From: Maridesulfovibrio sp.
GTDB lineage: Bacteria; Desulfobacterota; Desulfovibrionia; Desulfovibrionales; Desulfovibrionaceae
Reading direction: 5' to 3'
Assembly: GCF_963677005.1 (NCBI RefSeq)
Contig: NZ_OY781616.1
Location: 2,551,001-2,615,000 of the forward strand
Length of the DNA: 64,000 bases
Part shown: positions 41,002 to 51,274 of the stretch, one piece after another
Position numbering within the stretch: the stretch's first letter is position 1
How the letters are laid out: each line of letters begins with the position of its first letter
Position numbers and translations under genes: made by a program
The notes under the pieces: generated by a model
Seen by the model: only the letters and a program-made list of their open reading frames with translations
Told to the model about the DNA's origin: nothing
The model's database searches: none

Positions 41002-41078
41002 ACGTGAAAAACGTGAATTTGTTTTTACGTAAAACACCTGTGTTTTTTCACGTGAATTCACGTGAAATGAAATTGACA
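41002..41078. promoter_or_regulatory. CGTGAA operator-like cluster with a 20-bp palindrome and -35 box
   Basis: The stretch holds ACGTGAA at about 41002 and 41011 and a perfect 20-bp palindrome, TTCACGTGAATTCACGTGAA, at 41047-41066. TTGACA follows at 41073-41078. No optimal -10 is seen (AATATA lies about 21 bp further). The layout suggests a dimeric regulator binding next to the promoter of the hydrolase operon. Otherwise 40951-41219 contains no gene. Confidence 0.5.
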
Positions 41079-41219
41079 AACCAACACTGTCTTGGTCGGA
41101 ATATACAGTGCGAATTAGGAGTGGCTGACGTTTGTTTCCTGGGTGGCCATCTCGCAACATTTTATGATCATTAACTTAGGTGTCAGCTCAGTCACCTTAT
41201 GCAGCAGGGGGCTACACGC

Positions 41220-42941
41220 ATGTCTCGTTTCATAAATATTGAAAAGTATGCTTTGGTTTTATTTTTGTTGGTGACAGTGTGTTTTTTGCAAACTCCCGCC
41301 ATGGGATCGGGAGGTATCGACCCTGCTGACCCAATGGTCAGAGTCACATCGCCGCCCTGTAATCTGGACGTAAACAAAGTGCTGGCGGCGGTAAGTAAGG
41401 ATGTCAGCAGAGCTACAGGGATCAAGGAGTCCTTCATCACCTACTATTGGCAGACTTTTGACAATGTGGTGTATGAAGGCAAGGAAACCGACAAACCGCT
41501 TTATGTAGACCTCTATGTGCCCGGATTTTTTAGCGATGATGATGTCAAAGGCATGCTCAATGCCGTGGCCGACGCTCTTGTGGATCACGCCGGGGTCGAA
41601 CGCAAATGGCTGTTCATCCATACGCATTTCCCCCTGCCGGAACAGGTTTATATTGGCGGGGGCATTACCAAATGGGACACCTACCGAGGTAAACCCAACA
41701 ACAAACCCCGTGATATGGCAGATCGGGCCTTGAACAGGTTTATGTTCAATGATGCATCCTTTGTTTTTCAATGTCTCTGGCGTTTCGGCATTATAGCTTC
41801 TGGAGCATCCGATCTTGGCGAACTCTTGACCATCACCAGCCGGGTTGAGGATTTTAACAAAGAAAGCTGGTATAAATCCTGGAATTCAATGGCCGCCAGA
41901 GTTCGTTCCATGGGGGATGAATTTGTTGCCTCCGGGCATGATATCAGTGCCGGGCAAGCCTACTTTCGAGCAACAAATTATTACCGGGCCAGTGAAATTT
42001 ATCTCTCAAAAGACGACCCGCGCAAACATCTGGCCTGGGATGATGGCCGGAAAAGTTTTCTCAAGGCTGCCGCTCTTTCCGGCGGGCGAATTGAACCTGT
42101 GCGTATTCCTTATGAAAAGACGACTCTGCCGGGTTATTTTATCAAGGCTGATAACAGCGGCAAAAAACGTCCGCTGCTGATGATTCAGACAGGTCTCGAC
42201 GGTACCGCCGAGGATCTTTATTTCATTCTCGGTGTACAGGCGGCCAAGCGCGGTTATAACTGCCTCATCTATGAAGGCCCTGGGCAGGGCGAGGCAATTT
42301 CTGTTGAGAAGCTGCCCTTCAGATATGATTGGGAGAAGGTTGTCAGTCCGGTTGTCGACTATGCATTGAACCGTTCCGAGGTGGACGCTGACCGTCTGGC
42401 CATTATCGGTTATTCCATGGGAGGCTATCTGGTTCCCCGCGCCTTGGCATTCGAGAAACGTATTCGGTGGGGCATTGTCGACGGTGGAGTCTACAGTGTT
42501 TTTGACGGCACCATGACCAAGTTCCCAAAGGAGGTTCGTGATGGAGTGGGTAAATCCAGCCGAAAAAAGGATGTGAACAAACTTGCCTATGCGGAAATGG
42601 AAAAGCACCCGGACCTGAAACAGTTCATCAACCAGATGCTCTGGACCTTTGACGCTGCCACTCCTTACGATTTGTTCACCATGCTTAAAAAGTACACAAT
42701 GAAAGATGTGTTCGGTAAAATTGATACTGAAATGCTGGTACTCAATTCCAGTAATGACCAGATCGCCGGGTCCAACGCACAGGCCAAAAAGTTTTATAAC
42801 GGTCTTAAGTGCAAGAAGAGCTACTTTGAGTTTAACACCGATCATGGCGCACAATTTCACTGCCAGTCAGGCGCGCCGTTTGTATCCAGTGAACGTATAT
42901 TGAACTGGCTTGATGAACGGGCCAAACCCAAACAGAAGTAA
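41220..42941 (+). CDS. Exported alpha/beta hydrolase (esterase-like)
   Basis: About 573 residues from ATG 41220 (GGGG site; the upstream ATG 41199 has none). A signal peptide (YALVLFLLVTVCFLQTPAMG) directs it to the periplasm. An N-terminal domain of unknown type is followed by an FrsA/DUF1100-like alpha/beta hydrolase: nucleophile Ser at about 399 in IIGYSMGGYL, acid Asp near 512 in SSNDQIAG and His near 542 in DHGAQFHC. The substrate is unknown. A smaller paralogue follows after 12 bp. Confidence 0.75.
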   Translation: MSRFINIEKYALVLFLLVTVCFLQTPAMGSGGIDPADPMVRVTSPPCNLDVNKVLAAVSKDVSRATGIKESFITYYWQTFDNVVYEGKETDKPLYVDLYVPGFFSDDDVKGMLNAVADALVDHAGVERKWLFIHTHFPLPEQVYIGGGITKWDTYRGKPNNKPRDMADRALNRFMFNDASFVFQCLWRFGIIASGASDLGELLTITSRVEDFNKESWYKSWNSMAARVRSMGDEFVASGHDISAGQAYFRATNYYRASEIYLSKDDPRKHLAWDDGRKSFLKAAALSGGRIEPVRIPYEKTTLPGYFIKADNSGKKRPLLMIQTGLDGTAEDLYFILGVQAAKRGYNCLIYEGPGQGEAISVEKLPFRYDWEKVVSPVVDYALNRSEVDADRLAIIGYSMGGYLVPRALAFEKRIRWGIVDGGVYSVFDGTMTKFPKEVRDGVGKSSRKKDVNKLAYAEMEKHPDLKQFINQMLWTFDAATPYDLFTMLKKYTMKDVFGKIDTEMLVLNSSNDQIAGSNAQAKKFYNGLKCKKSYFEFNTDHGAQFHCQSGAPFVSSERILNWLDERAKPKQK

Positions 42942-42953
42942 GAGGAACTGATC

Positions 42954-44213
42954 ATGATGAAATTCAGGGTTCTCGTATTGCTGGCCGCAATGCTGGCAGT
43001 GTCAACAGCAGGTGTTCAGGCAGCTGAAGACGGCAAAAAGTTTGATGCCCACGCCACAAGCTTCAGCTACTTCTTCAAGGATGCTGATATGGATTTTCAT
43101 TTTGGCAACCTTGTTCTCGGTTCTGCCGGGAATGGTGGCGTAGAGATCGGCGAGGCATTTTATGCTGCTTCGCAGATCAAAGACGGGGATGCAGTCAGTT
43201 GGCAGAAAGAATGGTATGAGCTTGCCCGTCGGGTAGAGGCTCGTGGAGAGCGCTCATTGAAAGAGGGGCACAAGGTTAGCGCACGGGATCAGCTTTTACG
43301 CGCTGCTTACTATTACCGCATTTCTTTGCTGGCCATGCTGCCGGATAATCCGGAACTGCAAAAGCGCGGCCTCAAGAGCCGGTCGCTTATGATAAAGGCG
43401 GGACAGCTTTTTGATCCGCCGCTGGAGTATTTTGAAATCCCCTTTGAAAATACGGTTCTGCCGGGATTTTTTCGTAAAGCCGATTCTTCAGGCAAGCCGA
43501 CCAAAACTCTGCTTATGATTGGCGGGGGCGAGACTTACATTGAAGACCTCTTTTTCTACATAGCGCGGCAGGCACATGACCGTGGCTACAACTTCATGAC
43601 TGTCGACCTGCCCGGACAGGGCATGATGCCCCATGCAGGGTATGTTTTCCGCACTGATACCAATGTGCCTATGAAGGCTGTGGTTGATTACGCCCTGAAA
43701 CGTAAGGATGTTGATCCTGCTAAACTGGCTGCTTACGGCATCAGTGGCGGCGGACTTTTTGTTCCGCAGGCCGCTATGCACGATAAACGCATCAAAGCCA
43801 TCGCCATGAGTTCGGCAGTGGTGGATGCCCATAAGCTTTTCGCTGACATGCCTGCCGCAGTGGCTTCGAAAAAGGATATGGAAGGATGGACTTCTTTTCA
43901 CGGTAATGTGGTCGAGTCAATCTGCTGGCGCTACGGCGTGGATAAGCCTTCGGGACTGATTGAAGCCAACAACGGCAATACCTTTGATGCAGGTAAAATA
44001 GCCGCTCCGGCCCTGCTTATCGTCGGAGAGGGTGAATATCGCAGCAAGGAAGTACAGCGGCAGCAAAAAAAGGCTTTGGACAACTTCACGGACCCAAGAA
44101 GTGCCCTGGTAGTTACTCCTTCCAATGAAGGAGCCACAAACCACTGCCTCATGGAAAATCGCAGCATAGTGGGACAGGTTCTGTTTGACTGGCTGGATGT
44201 AGTGTTCAAATAA
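42954..44213 (+). CDS. Exported alpha/beta hydrolase, shorter paralogue
   Basis: 419 residues with a cleavable signal (VLVLLAAMLAVSTAGVQAAE). The catalytic part mirrors the upstream hydrolase: LPGFFRKADSSGKPTKTLLMIGGGETYIEDLFFY, nucleophile in AAYGISGGGLF (about residue 263) and a C-terminal NHC His. It lacks the long N-terminal domain. AGAGGA lies upstream. The pair probably arose by duplication and acts on related periplasmic esters. Confidence 0.75.
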   Translation: MMKFRVLVLLAAMLAVSTAGVQAAEDGKKFDAHATSFSYFFKDADMDFHFGNLVLGSAGNGGVEIGEAFYAASQIKDGDAVSWQKEWYELARRVEARGERSLKEGHKVSARDQLLRAAYYYRISLLAMLPDNPELQKRGLKSRSLMIKAGQLFDPPLEYFEIPFENTVLPGFFRKADSSGKPTKTLLMIGGGETYIEDLFFYIARQAHDRGYNFMTVDLPGQGMMPHAGYVFRTDTNVPMKAVVDYALKRKDVDPAKLAAYGISGGGLFVPQAAMHDKRIKAIAMSSAVVDAHKLFADMPAAVASKKDMEGWTSFHGNVVESICWRYGVDKPSGLIEANNGNTFDAGKIAAPALLIVGEGEYRSKEVQRQQKKALDNFTDPRSALVVTPSNEGATNHCLMENRSIVGQVLFDWLDVVFK

Positions 44214-44234
44214 GGACCGGGTGAGGTCAGTACA

Positions 44235-45326
44235 GTGTTTCAAAACAGCTTTCGAATACTTATATCGATTTTGATTTTGTTCCTGTTTGCCGGTTGTGCT
44301 GCCATTGGGCCGCCGCGAGTGGAACGGGACCGCATTGAATATAATATGTCGCTCACAGATTCGTGGAAGAAGCAGATATTATTGAATATTATCAAAATAC
44401 GGTATGTTGAGCCGATTTTTTTCATGGATGTTGGGGAAATCGTTGCGGCTTATTCCATGGAAACAGGCGGAACGGTTGGGGCGTCTCGTTCAATATATGA
44501 CAGCTCACTGGCCAGTACCAGCTCGGTTTTTGAGCTGGGCGGGACCGCCAAGTATACAGATCGGCCTACAATTACCTACCGTCCTTTAACAGGTGCGACT
44601 TTTTTGCGGGGCGTTATGTCGCCCATGCCGCTACGTAACGTTCTTATCAGCATTGAATCGGGGGCTTCGGCGGAATTTTTCTTCAGTCTGGGGGTGCGGA
44701 GCATAAACGGATTGATGAATGAAACGTTCAGTTCAAACGGTTACCGCGCTGCTGACGAACGTTTTATTCGCGCTGTTAAACTTATAGCCGAGTTGCAGGC
44801 AAATAATACCCTTCACGTTGTCCGCGATCCCCGCCATAAAGGCGATACGCCGTTGCTTAGACTGAAGATAGGAGAGATGAAAGGTGATACTAAGACCGCC
44901 GCACAGGCCAGGGAGCTGAAAACATTGCTTGGCTTGGATTCGAAATCCGACAGCTATGCAATCGGTTTTGGCTCAAGCAAAGTGGACGATCAATCAATCA
45001 TATTGCAGACTTATTCTCTGGCACAGGTTCTTGCTTCCGTTTCAGGACGGGTGGATATGCCTGCAGACGACCTTGCTTCGCACCGGGCAGCTCCCGGAAT
45101 GCCTGCATCAGGCAATGGAGGACTGTTCAAGAAGGCGATGGTCATGTCGGGCAAAAAAGAGCCTGAGGGTGCTTTTGTTTCCGTAAAGTTCAGGGACAGC
45201 TGGTTCTGGGTTGATGATCATGACCTGCTTACCAAAAAGATATTTTCCTTCATGATGCTGGCTTTTACCCTGATGGATAAAGGGCAGCAGGAAACACAGC
45301 TGCAATTGACTCTTCCGACACAGTAG
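44235..45326 (+). CDS. Outer-membrane-type lipoprotein, unknown function
   Basis: 363 residues with GTG start and lipobox LFAGC at about residues 17-21. The mature protein begins with a conserved-looking RIEYNMSLTDSWKKQILLNIIKIRY segment and is mostly alpha/beta with no named domain. It is 21 bp after the second hydrolase, so it belongs to the same operon. It may be a periplasmic scaffold or surface component. Confidence 0.65.
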   Translation: MFQNSFRILISILILFLFAGCAAIGPPRVERDRIEYNMSLTDSWKKQILLNIIKIRYVEPIFFMDVGEIVAAYSMETGGTVGASRSIYDSSLASTSSVFELGGTAKYTDRPTITYRPLTGATFLRGVMSPMPLRNVLISIESGASAEFFFSLGVRSINGLMNETFSSNGYRAADERFIRAVKLIAELQANNTLHVVRDPRHKGDTPLLRLKIGEMKGDTKTAAQARELKTLLGLDSKSDSYAIGFGSSKVDDQSIILQTYSLAQVLASVSGRVDMPADDLASHRAAPGMPASGNGGLFKKAMVMSGKKEPEGAFVSVKFRDSWFWVDDHDLLTKKIFSFMMLAFTLMDKGQQETQLQLTLPTQ

Positions 45327-45389
45327 AGCATGGTGGGCATAAGTTGAAAAATTAAAGCCTGCTGAATTTATTGCTTACGGGATTTACTC

Positions 45390-48300
45390 ATGCCGCTGCG
45401 TAGAAATGCAAGACTTATTTTTTTATTTAAATCATTCTGCGTGTTCATGATGTTTTTGCTTCTTTCAGGTTGCGTTCCTGAGCAGGAAGCCCCAAGGGTC
45501 GTTGACGGAACTGTAGACCTTTCTTCCTGGGACTTTGAGCGCAATGGGCTCGTACGCCTTTTCGGTGATTGGGAGTTTCAGTGGGGTGACAACGAAAGAA
45601 GTGACCGTTTTCACGTGCCCGGACTGTGGCAGGGACAAACGGTCGCCGGGGAAACCCTGAGCGCAAAAGGCAATGCGGTTTACCGTCTCCGGATTTGCAT
45701 GCCGGATGTTTTGCCGGAGCATATGGCAGTACTTGTGGCCGGAGGCATGTCGGTCTGTGAAGTACGGATTAACGGCTCGAAGATAGAATCCAGCGGAAAA
45801 CTCGGTACCAGTGCTGAATCAGAACACCCCGTACGCCATTATGTGATCGCCGAGTGTCCGCAGTCGGAGCGGATTATCCAACTGGCCTTACTTGTCTCCA
45901 ACCACCATAATATACAGGGCGGTTTGAATGGTAATGTCCTGATCGGGACCTCCCGGCAGATTAATAATTTTTATACCATCCCCCGTGTGCTTGGTGGTTG
46001 TATGGCGGGGGCATTGTCCTGTCTGGCCCTGCTCTATCTTGTCATGTTCTCTATGCGCCGATCCAGCAGGGAATATCTTTATTTCGGATTGTTTTGCCTT
46101 TTCTGGTGTATAGCCATTCTCTTCAGCCCCTCTTCCGGCTTTTTGATGACAGTGCTTGCGCCTTCTATTCCATGGGATTCTTATATTAATTTATCCATGC
46201 TGCCATACGGGGCAACCATCCCGCTGATGCTGATGTTTTACCATCGGTTATTTCCCAAAAGGTATGGAAGAATAATCGAGCGGATCTGCTGGGCAATCGG
46301 CCTGTCCTATGTGGTTTATATTATGCTGACGCCCCCCAATGCATATGATGTGGTGGCGTTCTTTTATTATCTGTTCAGCAATATTGTTTTAATTTATATG
46401 TTCGGTTGTTTTGCGCTGGATGTAATCCACAGGGAAAAAGGGATCTGGATACTTCTTCTGGGCTATGTTGCCCTTGGTTTTACAGAACTTGATGAGATGC
46501 TTTTTGATTTGAACATTATCAACTCCGCATCCCTCCGCCTTCTCGGAGTTTTTATCTTTGTACTTTCCTATGCCTGTTACCTTGCCCTGCGTTTTTCCCG
46601 TGCTTTCTCAAAGGTGGAAAAACTTTCTGTTGAGTTGGAAACAGCCAACGTCCGACTGTTGCAACTGGACAGGTTGAAAGATGATTTTCTGGCCAGGACC
46701 ACCCATGAGTTGAAAACGCCACTGGCCGGGATGATCGGAGTTGCGGAATCCCTGATAGGCGATACAAGGGGCAGTATATCCGGCACAGCCGCAGCCCACT
46801 TGGATGTTATCGTACATAGCGGGAAACGGTTGGCGAATCTCATCAACGACGTTCTCGATCTTTCCCGGTTGAAACATAAGGATATAGTTTTACAACTCGA
46901 ATCCGTCAGTCCTCATGTTGCGGTCCAGCGTGTCCTTGCTCTTGGTGAAACCCTCAAGCGCGGGAATGATGTGTCGCTCGTTAATGCCATTGCTCCTGAT
47001 TTTCCTGCCGTGAAAGCGGACCCGGACAGGCTCGAACAGATATTGTTTAATCTAATTGGTAACAGTCTCAAATTTACCAATTCCGGGCATGTCACTGTTT
47101 CTGCTGCCGAGTATGAAGGTCTGGTGGAAATTGCGATCACAGATACAGGGACGGGCATCTCCGCCGAGGACCAGAAAATAATTTTCAATACATATGAGCA
47201 GGGAAGTTCACCCGATGTCGGCGGACTGGGGCTTGGTCTTTCAATCACCCGCCACCTTGTTGAACTGCATGGCGGTACTCTGGCTGTTAGCTCTGATGAT
47301 GGCTGTGGGAGTCGTTTTTACTTTTCGTTACCTTTGGCGGAGAGTACTTTTTCAGAAAATTCGCCGGGGTCTCTGCCTATTATTTTTGACGATGTTTATC
47401 AGGCCGACAGCGTGGATGGTACGGCCCTCCCCGCACTTGTTTCTGCAAAATCCCTGCAAAGCGATATTTCCATTTCAGGTAATAAGTATCAGGTGCTGGT
47501 GGTGGATGATGAACCGGTCAATCTGCAGGTGGTCGCATCCATATTGAATATAGCCGGGATTTCCTTTTGCACGGCACAGAATGGAGCTACAGCCCTAAAA
47601 ATGCTTGAAGACGGGCATGAGCCGGACATGCTGCTGCTTGATGTCATGATGCCGGACATGAGCGGTTATGCTGTTTGCCGGGAGTTACGTAAAAAATATC
47701 CGGCATCGGTGATGCCCATTGTTTTGCTGACTGTGAAAAACCGCATTGAAGATATTGTTGAAGGCTTTTCCGCCGGGGCCAACGATTACCTCACAAAACC
47801 CTTCTCGCGTGAAGAGCTGGGGGCGCGTGTCGCCATGCAGCTTAAATTGAAAGAAGCCTATACTGCACAGGAAGAAAATCTGGCTTTGAAGCGGGAGCTT
47901 GAATTACGCCGAAAGACCGAAAACGGACTGCGCTATATGCAGGCAAGACTGGCCAAAATCCTTGATTCTATTGATGACGCGATAATCGGTGTGAACCTGA
48001 GCAACGAAATCGCGTTTTGCAACCGGCCTTTCGAGAAACTCAGCGGACGTAGCGGCGGGGAGATACTGGGTGAGCCGCTGGCCTCGCTGCTTGGGGGCGG
48101 GCCAGAAACACATGAAACACTGCTTGGTTACATGCGCCATCAGGCTGGGGCAGCAGATCAGTCAATTGTTTTTGATGGCATCACCATAATGGCTGACAAA
48201 GATAAAGAACTTGCGGTCTCCTTCTGGGTTACGGGTTTGGAGATTGAAGAGGAAATAATGGGGTTGATGATTGTCCGTCCGTCCGGTTCCGGGAAGGCGG

Positions 48301-48677
48301 CAGGACTTCCTAATCTATCTTCCAGACTGGTTCAGGAATTTAGTGCGGATAGTGAAAAAGAAATCTGGCTGGCAGATAAAGACAAACGTTTGCTGGCTGT
48401 TCAGGTTATGACCTTGGCAGTGGATTGCTGGATGGAGTCAACAGGTGCCACAAAAGCAGACATGGCGGAACAGTCCGGTTTGTGGAATGTCTATATGGAA
48501 AAAGACGGCTATTTTCGGACCCAGACTTTGGATAAATATCTTGATGAGAAGACTCTTCCCAAGAACCCCCGCTGGAAAAAAATTATTGTTACAGCTGATT
48601 TTGTTCTTGCCAATTGTCCAGCAGGTTCAAAGTGTTATCAGAACTTGAAAGAAAGTTGTGACCTTTTGAGAGCGTAA
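45390..48677 (+). CDS. 7TMR-DISM hybrid histidine kinase with receiver and PAS domains
   Basis: 1095 residues. A lipoprotein-like N-terminus (LLLSGC) leads into a periplasmic jelly-roll DISM sensor domain (about 40-190), seven membrane segments (about 195-395), a HisKA domain with His in RTTHELKTPLAG, an HATPase (NLIGNSLKF, DTGTGIS, GLGLGLSI), a receiver domain (VLVVDDEPVN, DVMMPDMSG, KPFS), a PAS-like domain (ILDSIDDAIIGVN) and a conserved C-terminal module ending LPKNPRWKK. The DISM domain probably senses a carbohydrate or other ligand. Only 63 bp separate it from the lipoprotein gene, so it may sense the hydrolase products. Confidence 0.85.
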   Translation: MPLRRNARLIFLFKSFCVFMMFLLLSGCVPEQEAPRVVDGTVDLSSWDFERNGLVRLFGDWEFQWGDNERSDRFHVPGLWQGQTVAGETLSAKGNAVYRLRICMPDVLPEHMAVLVAGGMSVCEVRINGSKIESSGKLGTSAESEHPVRHYVIAECPQSERIIQLALLVSNHHNIQGGLNGNVLIGTSRQINNFYTIPRVLGGCMAGALSCLALLYLVMFSMRRSSREYLYFGLFCLFWCIAILFSPSSGFLMTVLAPSIPWDSYINLSMLPYGATIPLMLMFYHRLFPKRYGRIIERICWAIGLSYVVYIMLTPPNAYDVVAFFYYLFSNIVLIYMFGCFALDVIHREKGIWILLLGYVALGFTELDEMLFDLNIINSASLRLLGVFIFVLSYACYLALRFSRAFSKVEKLSVELETANVRLLQLDRLKDDFLARTTHELKTPLAGMIGVAESLIGDTRGSISGTAAAHLDVIVHSGKRLANLINDVLDLSRLKHKDIVLQLESVSPHVAVQRVLALGETLKRGNDVSLVNAIAPDFPAVKADPDRLEQILFNLIGNSLKFTNSGHVTVSAAEYEGLVEIAITDTGTGISAEDQKIIFNTYEQGSSPDVGGLGLGLSITRHLVELHGGTLAVSSDDGCGSRFYFSLPLAESTFSENSPGSLPIIFDDVYQADSVDGTALPALVSAKSLQSDISISGNKYQVLVVDDEPVNLQVVASILNIAGISFCTAQNGATALKMLEDGHEPDMLLLDVMMPDMSGYAVCRELRKKYPASVMPIVLLTVKNRIEDIVEGFSAGANDYLTKPFSREELGARVAMQLKLKEAYTAQEENLALKRELELRRKTENGLRYMQARLAKILDSIDDAIIGVNLSNEIAFCNRPFEKLSGRSGGEILGEPLASLLGGGPETHETLLGYMRHQAGAADQSIVFDGITIMADKDKELAVSFWVTGLEIEEEIMGLMIVRPSGSGKAAGLPNLSSRLVQEFSADSEKEIWLADKDKRLLAVQVMTLAVDCWMESTGATKADMAEQSGLWNVYMEKDGYFRTQTLDKYLDEKTLPKNPRWKKIIVTADFVLANCPAGSKCYQNLKESCDLLRA

Positions 48678-48901
48678 ACAAGGGTTGTTCTGCGTCATAA
48701 GGATATAGGGTTGGCCCAGAAATTGGCTGGTAGCAATGGTGCCTGCAATCCGTGAGTTTGTCCCCGTTCATATTAAACAGTATTTAATTTCATTACAGCA
48801 ACCGAAAGCCCCAACTGGATGTATTTTATTTATTCATATATTTCGGGCTGATATAATTTAGTATCATTGACAAAACTATATGTGAGCGGGAATATATAAA
48901 G

Positions 48902-51262
48902 ATGTTCGCAAGAATGTCTTTAGTCATATTTATCATTTGCAGTGCAATCTTGGGAATCATCGGCTGTAAGTCCGCCACGGCCGGAGCTCTTGAACTGACC
49001 CAGGACGAAATTCGCTATATAAAAGAACATCCCGTGGTGACTCTGGGTGTGGATGAATCTTTTGATCCGTTTATACATCGCAATGATGACGGTTCCTGCA
49101 GCGGTCTTGATATTGATATCACCGACCTTATTTCTCAAAAGACAGAATTGAAATTCCGTTTCGAACTCGGCAAGTGGACTGAACTTCTCAAGCGTGCCGA
49201 GCAAAGGAAAATCGACGGACTTACATCCACTGTCCCCCACCCCAGCCGTGCCAGATATTTCAATTTCTCCGTACCATACTGTGAATATTCAAGTGTCGTG
49301 CTTGTCAGGAAAAACACCCCCGGTGGAATACACAGCCTGAAGGACCTTGAGGGGAAACGGGCTGCGGTTATGACCGACAATATCAATATGCTCAATCAGG
49401 TCAAAAAGCTTGGGGTGGATGTTGAAATTGTGTGGGAACCGGATACCTACGAACTGATCAAAAGTGTTGCCAACGGGCGAAGTGATTTTATCATTGCCGG
49501 GGAACCGGCCTTTTACATCATAGCCAAGCTCGGCATGGCCGGTTTCATTGAAAGTGCCTTTCCCACCGGGGAAACCACTTCGCTTTGCTACAGTCTGCGT
49601 AAAGATCAACCGGAACTTGTTTCCATTTTCAACAAGGTCCTCAAAAGCATCCCGCAGGAACAGATTGTCGGGATTCGAGCCAAATGGCTTCAGGGGGCGG
49701 CGTGGAACCCTCTGGATAAAAACGGTCGCATAAAACTGTCGGATCAGGAACGGGATTTCCTGAGCATTCGTCATAATCTGGGCGTCGGAGTCCGGGGCGG
49801 ACAGCCTCCTTTCGGCGTTTTTTCCGCCGATGGCCGGCTAAAGGGAATGGTCGCCGATTTCATCCGACTGGCTGACGACAGCCTCGGTTCGGGAGTCAAA
49901 CTGCTGCCGGTCAGGTCGGCTGAACCGTTAGAGGACCTTTTGCAGAAAAAATGCGATCTGGTCATGATGTGCGAATTGAAAGAACCGCCGGAACAGGGTG
50001 TGACCTACACGACCCCGTATGTTTCTTTCCCCTATGTGATCGTGTCCCGGATGGACAGACTTTTTCAGGATGAGTTCCAGCCTGAAAAAGGACAGGTGTT
50101 TGCCGTCGCGAAAAACAGCGCCGTGATTCCTGAATTGGAAAAGGCCTATCCCGGAATCGCGGTACAGGAAGTGGAATCCGTAAAGCACGGTTTAAAGGAT
50201 GTCCGGGACGGCGTATATGCCGGACTGATTGCCACCTCTCCCATTGCCGCGCATGAAGTCCAGAACAATTTCCTGACTGAACTTAAAATTATCGGGCACA
50301 CAAAAATAAAGGCTTCCTATGCGGTTGCAACCCGGACCTCATCTCCGGAACTGAACCGTATTTTCCAGAAGATTATCGGCGCAATGAGCAGTGAAGAAGT
50401 CCGCGGAGTAATAAACAAATGGATGGCGGTGAAGTATGAGCGCGGTGTGGATTACGCGCTTATCTGGAAAATCGTTTTCGGGGCAGCCGTCCTGCTGGCC
50501 GGCATCCTTTACTGGAACAGCGTATTGAGGCAGGCCAAGCTCCGGGCGGAGGAGGCTCTCGAAGCGGAACGTGCGGCCATCAAGGCGAACCTCAATTTTA
50601 TTGACATGATTTCACATGAGTACCGCTCCCCCCTTGCTGTGATTTCGTCCAATCTTGACCTACTTGAAGTAAAATCCAGCCGCGAGGACAAAAAAGACAT
50701 CAGCAAGGAATTGGGACGGATGCGCAGTTCCACGCGTAAGCTCCTGCATATTTTTGAAAAGTCATTAGCAAAGATCCGTCTTGATAATGCGGGGATGCAG
50801 CCTGAAAAGCAGCAGGTTGATATAATCCATCTGGTCAATTCGGCTGTAAGGGATATCCGTAATGCCCACCCTGATCATACCGTTGATTTTCAGCAAACCG
50901 GTGATGTCCCGGAAGTTGTCGGCGATCCGGACCTGCTCAATATCGCAATCATCAATATTCTCGACAACGCCTGTAAATATTCAGAGGCGGAACACCCGGT
51001 AACTGTAAGGATTTCTGCGCAGGGACAACGGATCGTCGTGGAGGTGAGCGATCATGGAATGGGCATTCGGGATGAGGATATGGAACGTGTTTTTGAAAAA
51101 TATTTCCGTTCCCAGAATGTGGGCAGCAAGCGCGGCGTCGGTATCGGTCTTTATCTGGTGAAAAGGATCATTGCTTTGCATGATGGAGAAATACGGGTAT
51201 CCTCAAGCTTTGGAAAGGGTACGGTTTTCACTGTCAAATTACCTGTGTTCAAGATTAATTAG
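48902..51262 (+). CDS. EvgS-like sensor histidine kinase with two SBP domains
   Basis: 786 residues: signal-anchor N-terminus, two tandem family 3 solute-binding domains (about 35-265 and 275-510; the motif VVTLGVDESFDPF opens the first and LGVGVRGGQPPFGV the second), a membrane segment at about 520-540, HisKA with SHEYRSPL and HATPase (NILDNACKYS, DHGMGI, GVGIGLYLV). Periplasmic amino-acid-like or sulfonate-like ligands are plausible inputs. The response regulator begins 12 bp downstream and is the obvious partner. Confidence 0.87.
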   Translation: MFARMSLVIFIICSAILGIIGCKSATAGALELTQDEIRYIKEHPVVTLGVDESFDPFIHRNDDGSCSGLDIDITDLISQKTELKFRFELGKWTELLKRAEQRKIDGLTSTVPHPSRARYFNFSVPYCEYSSVVLVRKNTPGGIHSLKDLEGKRAAVMTDNINMLNQVKKLGVDVEIVWEPDTYELIKSVANGRSDFIIAGEPAFYIIAKLGMAGFIESAFPTGETTSLCYSLRKDQPELVSIFNKVLKSIPQEQIVGIRAKWLQGAAWNPLDKNGRIKLSDQERDFLSIRHNLGVGVRGGQPPFGVFSADGRLKGMVADFIRLADDSLGSGVKLLPVRSAEPLEDLLQKKCDLVMMCELKEPPEQGVTYTTPYVSFPYVIVSRMDRLFQDEFQPEKGQVFAVAKNSAVIPELEKAYPGIAVQEVESVKHGLKDVRDGVYAGLIATSPIAAHEVQNNFLTELKIIGHTKIKASYAVATRTSSPELNRIFQKIIGAMSSEEVRGVINKWMAVKYERGVDYALIWKIVFGAAVLLAGILYWNSVLRQAKLRAEEALEAERAAIKANLNFIDMISHEYRSPLAVISSNLDLLEVKSSREDKKDISKELGRMRSSTRKLLHIFEKSLAKIRLDNAGMQPEKQQVDIIHLVNSAVRDIRNAHPDHTVDFQQTGDVPEVVGDPDLLNIAIINILDNACKYSEAEHPVTVRISAQGQRIVVEVSDHGMGIRDEDMERVFEKYFRSQNVGSKRGVGIGLYLVKRIIALHDGEIRVSSSFGKGTVFTVKLPVFKIN

Positions 51263-51274
51263 GAGATGATCACC

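Noticed and set aside
41199..41219. Upstream ATG 41199 as start of the first hydrolase
   Set aside because: No ribosome site precedes it and the added residues disturb the signal peptide; ATG 41220 has a GGGG site.
48867..48896. TTGACA with an AT-rich box just before the sensor kinase gene at 48902
   Set aside because: The box would lie only about five bases from the start codon and overlaps the only plausible ribosome site (CGGGAA), so a promoter here does not fit the chosen start.
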